This document shows positions 1-4,464 of a stretch of 5,149 nt of DNA, in pieces; position 1 is the first letter of the stretch; each line of letters begins with the position of its first letter. The notes under the pieces are model-generated. The model worked only from the letters and a program-made list of their open reading frames with translations, was not told the origin of the DNA and did not search any database. The stretch is from the NCBI GenBank assembly GCA_020631035.1, contig JAHDIA010000162.1, positions 4,698 through 9,846 of the forward strand, in the 5' to 3' direction. The translations under genes and the position numbers were made by a program. The stretch comes from Chitinophagales bacterium. Its GTDB lineage: Bacteria > Bacteroidota > Bacteroidia > Chitinophagales > UBA2359.

Positions 1-121
1 TGCCATAAATGCTATTTCCCTAGGTTGCACACAGTGCGGTTTCCTCACTGGATTGATGGTTTTATTGGCCTTTGCGGATTCTATGACGCACTCGACCACA
101 ATAAGATTCTATAACTCATAA
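1..121. other. Unassigned left-edge segment, open in several frames
   Basis: No gene can be called here with confidence. Two plus-strand frames are open from the window edge: one stops at 112-114 after about 37 codons, the other at 119-121 after about 39 codons. The second reads as a hydrophobic stretch (GLMVLLAFADSM) like a membrane segment. The first is rich in aromatic residues (PHWIDGFIGLCGFYDALD). A minus-strand frame is also open from about 105 to the edge. Three overlapping open frames, with none clearly protein-like, could mean the 3' end of a neighbouring plus-strand gene or a non-coding repeat that happens to lack stops. I do not recognise any of the translations. The sequence to the left would decide. 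Confidence 0.2.
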
Positions 122-142
122 TTAAAAAAAAAGGCGTTGGAT

Positions 143-221
143 CAGATTGTAATTTAACTATGAAAACCCCACTTAAATAGGGATACTTTCCATCTCCAAA
201 ATGGGGTTAAATTACAGTCTG
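143..221. repeat. Imperfect inverted repeat, 16-bp arms
   Basis: The arms at 143-158 (CAGATTGTAATTTAAC) and 206-221 (GTTAAATTACAGTCTG) are reverse complements except at one position, which would form a G-U wobble in plus-strand RNA. The 47-base loop contains CCCC at 167-170. Three of its Cs can pair with GGG at 203-205 and extend the stem past an 8-base bulge. No U-run follows, so this is not an ordinary intrinsic terminator. It could be a structured RNA, a small non-autonomous repeat or a remnant of element ends. Only the symmetry is directly seen. Confidence 0.55.
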
Positions 222-247
222 GGATGAGCGGGAGGATGCACCTTGGT

Positions 248-312
248 ACGTAGCCCAAAGCATGCGTTGGTTAACCAGAGTGAACGTAGCCATGAAAGAT
301 GTGCGTTGCACC
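248..312. repeat. Degenerate direct repeat, two units about 36 bases apart
   Basis: ACGTAGCC occurs at 248-255 and again at 284-291. Each copy is followed after a short variable spacer by a related run: ATGCGTTG at 263-270 and GTGCGTTG at 301-308. The units are imperfect and differ by small insertions. GGTTAACC, a perfect palindrome, lies between them at 269-276. The minus strand is open across the segment for 35 codons (314 to 207), with the repeat visible as QR...AT in the translation, but nothing else supports coding. Together with the adjacent inverted repeat this looks like an intergenic repeat element. Copy number elsewhere in the genome is unknown. Confidence 0.35.
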
Positions 313-318
313 ATAAAA

Positions 319-355
319 TTAAAAAAAACGTTCAGCCACAAGTGACTGAACGTTT
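319..355 (-). terminator. Intrinsic terminator of the haloperoxidase gene
   Basis: A perfect 10-bp stem, AAACGTTCAG at 326-335 and CTGAACGTTT at 346-355, encloses a 10-base loop. Read on the minus strand it is followed directly by a run of eight Us and more A/U-rich sequence (319-328 and beyond). It lies about 50 bases downstream of the minus-strand stop codon at 404. Position, orientation and U-tract all fit a Rho-independent terminator for that gene. The plus-strand side lacks a comparable U-run, so it is probably one-directional. Confidence 0.88.
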
Positions 356-403
356 ACTGCTATCTACTATGAAATAAATTGGAAGTTAAATTTTGATTGT
401 TGT

Positions 404-1897
404 TTAAATCGGATCAGTATTTAAATCTAAGTTGTTGATGGCATTGGAAATTTCGTAACCCAAGCGCAAGCCCTCTGTACAATCCATTCGGATGTGGACA
501 CCAAGTGGAATACGGGAATAGGCGTTCTCTGCTGCCATCTGTTCAAAGCTGCTAAAGTTACGGGGCGTTCCTCTAAATTCGGTTCTGCCTTCGTGTGAAC
601 GATCGGTAAAATTGGTCGAGTTGCCAAAGTAGTCGATGAATACGCCAGCCGCTGCGGAAGCAAAACAAGAGTGACCAGAGGGATAACCTGGGAAGCTCGG
701 ATTGGGCCAGTAAACCAAGCGATACAAATTGGTTTGGAATTCAGGATCAATGTGTTCGTGTATGAAAACATTGGGGCGCATTACCATATAATCGTATTTG
801 TATTTCCAAGTCGAAACAGCTGCGTCATTGAGTGAGAAGCCTAGTTTTAGGTACAAACTAAGTGTCGCAGCTAAATCCAAATCGTATTGTTCGATCAATT
901 GATTGGCAATGGAAAACTGTCTGGCAGGAGGACTAAACATAACATTCTCAACATCGTCACTCCAAAACTCGGCTATCCAAAGTTGTTCGCCATCTTCCGC
1001 CTTTGCTTGGTTGTTGGCATTGTATACCTCCATCATTTCGGCAAAGTAAGGGCTGTTTGGATTTTCATTATATGGAATGGGTGGAACCGTCGAAGTTTCT
1101 TCAGGAGCAATTACAAAAGTTCGCACAGAACCCCAGTAAGGAAACAAAGCTCTTTCGGGATCGGCAGAGTAGGTCCAGTAACCTTCGCCTGTTGGTGGCT
1201 CATAGGAATTGGGTTGAGGCTCTAGTATCTGTGCCTCAGCCGTTTGATCGGTCTGGCTGTACTGAATCACTTTATTGGCGACATATCTTCCCCATTTCTT
1301 GGAGTCTTCTACGACACGATTGGGGACATTGTTGGAGAGTTGATCTTCCAAATTGTCTTCTAATTCGTCTATTTGCGATCTGAGATTATTGGGCAAATTG
1401 ATGAGGAAGTGATCCAATGTTTTGGAGAAGGATTCATTGAGGGCAATTTCCCAATTGATGTTGTTCTCTAGTTTGTTGGGATTGATTTGTAATCCTGCTA
1501 AACGTTCTGTGTTGGAGGCAAAGCCTTGCATCCCTGGTACGGCCGTTTCATAACTCGCCAAGTAAATGTAAGCCAAGGCTCTGGCACTGGCATTGGGACG
1601 CATTCCTGTTGCATAACGTTCGAGTCCTAAAAGCAGCTCAGTCCAAACTTCTACGATTTCATTATCAAGTGAGGCAACATTGGGAGAATTGTTGTTTCCA
1701 CCACCAGGACCACCGTTTCCAGGACCACCATTTCCACCACCAGGTCCACCATTGCCCAGTCGGTTGTCATCATTGATACCCACCAATGTGGCAGTATTGG
1801 TATCAGTGGTTTCTAAAATATCTTGTTCTTTTTCGCAGCTTTGAAAAATGAGGGCGAGACATACAAAGGCATAAAACATTAACTTACTACTTCTCAT
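404..1897 (-). CDS. Vanadium-dependent haloperoxidase / PAP2-superfamily lipoprotein
   Basis: This 497-residue protein has the full vanadate-binding signature of vanadium haloperoxidases and the related acid phosphatases: K367-x6-R374-P, then P406-S-G-H409, then S461-R462-x3-G-x-H468-x3-D472. By family knowledge K367, R374, S407, G408 and R462 hold the oxyanion, H468 binds vanadium and H409 is the acid-base catalyst. Such enzymes oxidise halide with H2O2 to hypohalous acid; phosphatase activity is the alternative. F402 sits where fungal chloroperoxidase has Phe and algal bromoperoxidases have His (from memory), so halide preference is open. A conserved upstream block lies around F311-W-S-D and S322-P-P. 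The N-terminus is a lipoprotein signal peptide: basic residues R2 and K5, a hydrophobic core, then FQSC with C21 as lipidation site. The residues after it (EKEQD) are acidic, suggesting surface export. Residues 48-70 form a Gly/Asn/Pro tether. The ATG at 1895-1897 is chosen because it gives a complete signal peptide. No Shine-Dalgarno is seen, as usual in Bacteroidota. Confidence 0.92.
   Translation of the reverse strand: MRSSKLMFYAFVCLALIFQSCEKEQDILETTDTNTATLVGINDDNRLGNGGPGGGNGGPGNGGPGGGNNNSPNVASLDNEIVEVWTELLLGLERYATGMRPNASARALAYIYLASYETAVPGMQGFASNTERLAGLQINPNKLENNINWEIALNESFSKTLDHFLINLPNNLRSQIDELEDNLEDQLSNNVPNRVVEDSKKWGRYVANKVIQYSQTDQTAEAQILEPQPNSYEPPTGEGYWTYSADPERALFPYWGSVRTFVIAPEETSTVPPIPYNENPNSPYFAEMMEVYNANNQAKAEDGEQLWIAEFWSDDVENVMFSPPARQFSIANQLIEQYDLDLAATLSLYLKLGFSLNDAAVSTWKYKYDYMVMRPNVFIHEHIDPEFQTNLYRLVYWPNPSFPGYPSGHSCFASAAAGVFIDYFGNSTNFTDRSHEGRTEFRGTPRNFSSFEQMAAENAYSRIPLGVHIRMDCTEGLRLGYEISNAINNLDLNTDPI
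1697..1756 (-). repeat. In-frame repeat encoding the Gly/Asn/Pro tether
   Basis: The octapeptide GNGGPGGG occurs at residues 48-55 and 60-67 of the haloperoxidase, separated by NGGP, so the period is 12 residues (36 bases). The DNA is correspondingly repetitive (CCACC and GGACCACC blocks on the plus strand). It lies between the lipidated N-terminus and the folded domain, which begins near residue 75. A flexible spacer holding the enzyme away from the membrane is the likely role. Repeats of this kind can change length by slippage. Confidence 0.8.
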
Positions 1898-2017
1898 TAC
1901 ATTCTGTTTTTGTTGATGAAAAAAATTAAGTAAAATGCATTAAATAAGTTGATTTAATCACTCTATCGGACCGCTGATGCGGTTATTTATTTCATTTTAC
2001 TAAGCACTTCAAACAAA

Positions 2018-2040
2018 AAATTGAATCGGCCGATCAATTT
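2018..2040. promoter_or_regulatory. Near-perfect palindrome, possible operator
   Basis: The centre ATCGGCCGAT (2025-2034) is a perfect 10-bp palindrome. It is flanked by AAATTG (2018-2023) and CAATTT (2035-2040), which are also reverse complements, with one extra A at 2024 on the left. The whole therefore has 11-bp half-sites broken by a single base. It lies about 120 bases upstream of the haloperoxidase start, where a dimeric regulator could bind. No regulator gene is in the window, so an operator role is inference only. Confidence 0.3.
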
Positions 2041-2099
2041 CTATATCTAAAAGAATGTAAAGGTTTGTTCGTATATAAATTTCTTGTGTTTTATGAAAT

Positions 2100-2152
2100 A
2101 AAGGGAATAGCCTAACTTTAAGTGCAAGGGGTCAAAGGATGCTACTCCCTTT
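2100..2152. terminator. Long-loop hairpin with flanking T-runs, possible terminator
   Basis: AAAGGGAATAG at 2100-2110 pairs with CTACTCCCTTT at 2142-2152 except for one position, an A-C mismatch in plus-strand RNA and a G-U wobble in minus-strand RNA. The loop is 31 bases. On the plus strand the stem runs into a T-rich tail (TTTTGTTT). On the minus strand it runs into UUUAUUUC. As a minus-strand element it could be a back-up terminator for the Rieske-GltS transcript, 140 bases past its stop. The long loop makes it weak. Confidence 0.35.
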
Positions 2153-2204
2153 TTGTTTCCTCAAAGATGCACTAAGTTGTTAAAAAATGCCAAATCAATT
2201 GGAC

Positions 2205-2246
2205 TGAATGGGGGAAATTGGAGGATGAATGGGGGGAATTGGTAGA
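2205..2246. repeat. Two-copy 21-base tandem repeat
   Basis: Two adjacent 21-base units (2205-2225 and 2226-2246) match at 18 of 21 positions. Each begins TGAATGGGGG and continues with AATTGG. A third partial copy, AATTGGA, is visible at 2197-2203. The second unit overlaps the left arm of the 13-bp hairpin at 2237-2270. It looks like a slippage-type duplication in non-coding DNA. G-runs on the plus strand mean C-runs on the transcribed minus-strand RNA. Confidence 0.6.
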
Positions 2247-2270
2247 TGGTCTATAATCCATCTACCAATT
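2237..2270 (-). terminator. Strong 3' hairpin of the Rieske-GltS transcript, no U-tract
   Basis: A perfect 13-bp stem, AATTGGTAGATGG at 2237-2249 and CCATCTACCAATT at 2258-2270, has an 8-base loop. It begins about 20 bases beyond the minus-strand stop codon at 2291-2293. This is the expected place for a terminator, but the minus-strand RNA continues with CCCCCC rather than a U-run. It may be a non-canonical terminator or a 3'-end stabilising structure left after processing. The stem is certain, the function is inferred. Confidence 0.5.
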
Positions 2271-2290
2271 GATTGCCCACAGCGCAAGGA

Positions 2291-3940
2291 TTAAAAGCCC
2301 GCATACTGGATTCCAGTCAAGCGATGCATTTCATAATCAAATGTACTAAGATCGTTTTTGTTGAATTTTTTGATGTCATCATAGCCACAAGCACGGGCAA
2401 CCACTTTGAGGAGGTTGTTGCTGGCAGTAAAGAAGTTGTACAACTGTTCGGCAGATTGCTCAATGTCCAGTCGGTTGCGGAGGTGTTCTTTTTGGGTGGC
2501 GATTCCTACAGGACAGTTATTGGTATGACAGGCACGCATTCCCAAACAACCAATGGCTTGTATGGCTGAATTGGCAACAGCGATGGCATCGGCTCCCAAC
2601 ATTAGAGCTTTGGCAAAATCACCAGCAACTCGCAAACCGCCTGTGATAACTAGGCTAACATCTTTTGCCTCGGCTTGGTCGAGGTGACGGCGCGCTCTTG
2701 CTAGAGCTGGAATGGTGGGTACATTGATGTTGTTGCGGAGAATGCTTGGAGCAGCACCTGTTCCGCCCCCACGTCCATCGAGTATGATGTAATCGGCACC
2801 TGCTTCAAGGGCGAAGTCAATGTCTTTTTCTATATGGCTAGCGGCTATTTTGTAGCCAATGGGAATTCCGCCGCTAATATCTCGAACCTTTTCAGCAAAC
2901 TCTTTAAATTCTGCTATTGTTTTAAGGAATGGGAAGGTAGCAGGACTGATGGCCGCTTGTCCAGCAGTAAGGCCCCTCACTGCGGCAATTTCAGGGGTAA
3001 CTTTGTGGCCAGGCAAATGGCCACCTGTACCCGTTTTGGCTCCTTGTCCTCCCTTGAAATGGAAGGCTTGTACTTTTTTGATTTTGTCCCACGAAAAACC
3101 GAAGGCACCCGATGCCAATTCATAGAAGTATTTGCTATTGTTGTCTTGTTCTTCAGGTAACATTCCACCTTCACCCGAACAAATACCTGTTCCTGCCTTG
3201 TGCGCTCCTATGGAAAGGGCAATTTTGGCTTCTCTGGACAAAGAACCAAAACTCATATCAGAAACAAAGATGGGCATATCTAGAATAAGCGGACGATAAG
3301 CCTTGGGACCAATGACCACTTGGGTTTTAACCTCATCATCATCCATCAGTGGTTTGGTGGCAAGTTGGGCGGGTAAAAACTGAATGTTTTCCCATTTGGG
3401 TAGGGTGTTGCGGTCAACGCCCATTGATTGGGACGGTCCGTGATGCCCTGTTTTGCTCAAGCCATTTTGTGCTAGTTCGTGGATATAGTTGTTGTAAGGT
3501 TCGGTGTTTTCGGGATGTGTATCTTGGTAGGCTCCAAGGTATTCTTCACGTTGGAAAGGTTGTGGGTGGAATTGCTCAAAGGCGACTATCTCTGCTCGGT
3601 CTACATAGATTTCACCATCTTTGATGGCAGCTTTGAATTTGTATAGTTTTTCCTCATTGTTGTATTCGCTAATGCCTGTATCTATTCGATAATCCCAATT
3701 GTGTAGGCCACAAATGAGGTTATTGCCTTCTATATATCCATCGCTCATCATGGCTCCTCTGTGAAGACATCTGCCATATAATACAGAGACATTGTTCTCA
3801 TAGCGAAAATAGACCAAATCAGTATTTTCTACAAGAGCGTGGTAGGGTTCACGGTTTTCTAACTGGCTAAAAGTAGCTACTCTGACGGGCTCAAATAGTT
3901 CCTCATAGAGGTTGTTGCGAGTGTTGAGGGTGTTGGTCAT
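2291..3940 (-). CDS. Rieske [2Fe-2S] domain fused to FMN-binding glutamate synthase-like domain
   Basis: This 549-residue cytoplasmic protein has two parts. Residues about 15-115 are a Rieske ferredoxin domain with C58-x-H60-x16-C77-x2-H80. Residues about 165-535 are the FMN barrel of glutamate synthase: S230-F-G-S-L, the KGGQGAKTGTGGHLPG block (297-311), LDGRGGGTGAAP (387-398), and the [3Fe-4S] motif C465-x5-C471-x4-C476 followed by PVGIAT. The glutaminase domain of GltB is absent, so it cannot release ammonia from glutamine. The first 120 residues instead supply an electron-transfer module, presumably feeding the 3Fe-4S/FMN centre. In canonical GltB the equivalent block reads PGEGGQLPG followed by a PPPHHDIYSIEDL loop. 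Here E is T305, the 2-oxoglutarate-binding Gln is H308, and the loop is PATFPFLKTIAEF. R322 is retained. The substrate may therefore not be 2-oxoglutarate plus ammonia. Short GltB-like proteins, including N-methylglutamate synthase large subunits, are relatives. The start at 3938-3940 is required for an intact Rieske domain; the next Met is M64. Confidence 0.88.
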   Translation of the reverse strand: MTNTLNTRNNLYEELFEPVRVATFSQLENREPYHALVENTDLVYFRYENNVSVLYGRCLHRGAMMSDGYIEGNNLICGLHNWDYRIDTGISEYNNEEKLYKFKAAIKDGEIYVDRAEIVAFEQFHPQPFQREEYLGAYQDTHPENTEPYNNYIHELAQNGLSKTGHHGPSQSMGVDRNTLPKWENIQFLPAQLATKPLMDDDEVKTQVVIGPKAYRPLILDMPIFVSDMSFGSLSREAKIALSIGAHKAGTGICSGEGGMLPEEQDNNSKYFYELASGAFGFSWDKIKKVQAFHFKGGQGAKTGTGGHLPGHKVTPEIAAVRGLTAGQAAISPATFPFLKTIAEFKEFAEKVRDISGGIPIGYKIAASHIEKDIDFALEAGADYIILDGRGGGTGAAPSILRNNINVPTIPALARARRHLDQAEAKDVSLVITGGLRVAGDFAKALMLGADAIAVANSAIQAIGCLGMRACHTNNCPVGIATQKEHLRNRLDIEQSAEQLYNFFTASNNLLKVVARACGYDDIKKFNKNDLSTFDYEMHRLTGIQYAGF

Positions 3941-4010
3941 AATTGTTTAGTTTAACAAGATTATTGCTCTAAATGGGTAAAGCAAACAATGAGACATTGA
4001 TTGGTTTTCA

Positions 4011-4041
4011 TAAATTTACCATTGCTAATGGTCTTGTAAAA
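4011..4041 (-). promoter_or_regulatory. Weak candidate promoter of the Rieske-GltS gene
   Basis: Read on the minus strand, TTTT (4038-4041) is followed after exactly 19 bases by TAAATTTA (4011-4018). This is one base off in each box from the Bacteroidota pattern TTTG-N19-TAnnTTTG. It ends about 70 bases before the start codon at 3940. Inside the spacer lies CCATT-GCT-AATGG (4019-4031), a perfect 5-bp inverted repeat that could be a regulator site or chance. Spacing supports it; the missing G in both boxes counts against it. Confidence 0.3.
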
Positions 4042-4116
4042 TAAAGCAGAATTTGTGAGAAAATGTGGAAATCGAACAAAAATATACTCAAGTACATAAA
4101 TGCGACAATGTATTGG

Positions 4117-4147
4117 TTTGGGTTTTTGATTTATTTTTTTAAATTTG
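4117..4147 (+). promoter_or_regulatory. Bacteroidota-type promoter of thx
   Basis: TTTG at 4117-4120, a 19-base spacer, then TAAATTTG at 4140-4147 match the -33/-7 consensus TTTG-N19-TAnnTTTG of the Bacteroidota primary sigma factor exactly. Transcription would begin a few bases after 4147, leaving a leader of roughly 30 bases before the ATG at 4185. The leader is A/T-rich and has no Shine-Dalgarno, as usual for this phylum. Confidence 0.7.
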
Positions 4148-4184
4148 CAGCTTAATTTTTAAACAATAATCAATTTATATCACA

Positions 4185-4337
4185 ATGGGAAAAGGAGATA
4201 AAAGAACAAAAAGAGGTAAAATTGCCCGAGGATCTTATGGTAAATCAAGACCTCACAAACAAAAAAATGGCTATCCTGCTGCAACAGCACCTAAGAAAGA
4301 GGAAGAAAAAGAAGCAGTTGAAGCAAACGAAGAATAA
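4185..4337 (+). CDS. thx: 30S ribosomal protein THX (S31-like)
   Basis: This 50-codon gene encodes a very basic protein starting MGKGDKRTKRGKIARGSYGK, followed by SRPHKQK. That is the GKGD-(K/R)-(K/R)T(K/R)RGKI-x-RG-x-(Y/F)GK-x-RP(R/H)K pattern of THX. By family knowledge THX lies in the head of the 30S subunit in a cavity among 16S rRNA elements and stabilises it. The Thermus protein is about 26 residues. Here residues 31-50 add a tail with Pro/Ala and then mostly Glu, Lys and Ala (KKEEEKEAVEANEE), an extension of the kind common in Bacteroidota. It has its own promoter, is divergent from the Rieske-GltS gene, and ends 4 bases before a terminator. It looks monocistronic. It is easily missed by gene finders because of its size. 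Confidence 0.93.
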   Translation: MGKGDKRTKRGKIARGSYGKSRPHKQKNGYPAATAPKKEEEKEAVEANEE

Positions 4338-4380
4338 AAAAAAGGGATGAGATTCATAAGAATTCATCCCTTTCCTTTTT
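4336..4380. terminator. Bidirectional intrinsic terminator between thx and fbaA
   Basis: The stem pairs AAAGGGATGA (4341-4350) with TCATCCCTTT (4364-4373). After one bulged G it continues with ATTC/GAAT (4352-4355 and 4360-4363) around an ATAA loop, giving 14 bp in total. On the plus strand it is followed by CCTTTTT. On the minus strand it is followed by a run of eight Us, complementary to the As at 4336-4343. It sits just after the thx stop codon and can also end the convergent aldolase transcript, about 90 bases past the aldolase stop. Confidence 0.9.
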
Positions 4381-4434
4381 GTTCTATATTGCGTATTTTT
4401 TAAATGACAGGCGTAGGCTACAGTTTCAATTGAA

Positions 4435-4458
4435 CAAGCCCTGAGCTTGCCAAAGGGC
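4435..4458. repeat. Short hairpin repeat, CCCTGAGCTTG...AAGGG type
   Basis: Two alternative stems overlap: CAAGC (4435-4439) with GCTTG (4445-4449), and GCCCT (4438-4442) with AGGGC (4454-4458). The core resembles the widespread intergenic repeat whose other strand reads CCCTTCGACAAGCTCAGGG and whose translation, PFDKLRA, often appears in spurious proteins; here it reads PFGKLRA on the minus strand. It lies 6 bases beyond the aldolase stop codon. Recognition is from memory, and a genome-wide copy count would confirm it. Confidence 0.45.
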
Positions 4459-4464
4459 ACATCC

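Larger units (their letters stand above)
1898..2290. other. Non-coding gap between the two minus-strand genes
   Basis: These 393 bases hold no convincing gene. From the haloperoxidase start upward they contain a small hairpin (ACCGC 1970-1974, loop TGAT, GCGGT 1979-1983), a near-perfect palindrome at 2018-2040, a long-loop hairpin at 2100-2152, a 21-base tandem repeat at 2205-2246 and a 13-bp hairpin at 2237-2270. The haloperoxidase promoter should lie here. I found only a weak TAATTTTT match with no partner -33 box, so I do not call one. The gap size and hairpins argue against one operon with the Rieske-GltS gene upstream. Confidence 0.6.

Noticed and set aside
207..314. Minus-strand 35-codon open frame starting at an ATG just past the haloperoxidase terminator
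   Set aside because: It has no family resemblance, lies inside repeat and inverted-repeat sequence, and has no promoter of its own.
427..771. Minus-strand 114-codon open frame
   Set aside because: It is an out-of-frame shadow inside the haloperoxidase gene and overlaps its catalytic PSGH and SRxxxGxH motifs.
1898..2017. Promoter for the haloperoxidase at a TAATTTTT sequence
   Set aside because: There is no TTTG or TTG box near 19 bases upstream, and A+T-rich sequence produces such matches by chance.
2172..2261. Minus-strand 29-codon open frame with a repeated PHS-type pattern
   Set aside because: The repeat in the translation simply reflects the 21-base DNA repeat, and the start codon lies inside the 13-bp hairpin.
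2273..2569. Plus-strand open frame of 98 codons
   Set aside because: It is antisense to the C-terminal part of the Rieske-GltS gene, whose minus-strand protein is clearly conserved.
4245..4460. Minus-strand 71-codon open frame with a PFGKLRA start and a Phe/Cys-rich end
   Set aside because: It runs antisense through thx and the terminator. Its Phe-rich end is the complement of the Lys/Glu codons of THX, and its start is the short hairpin repeat.
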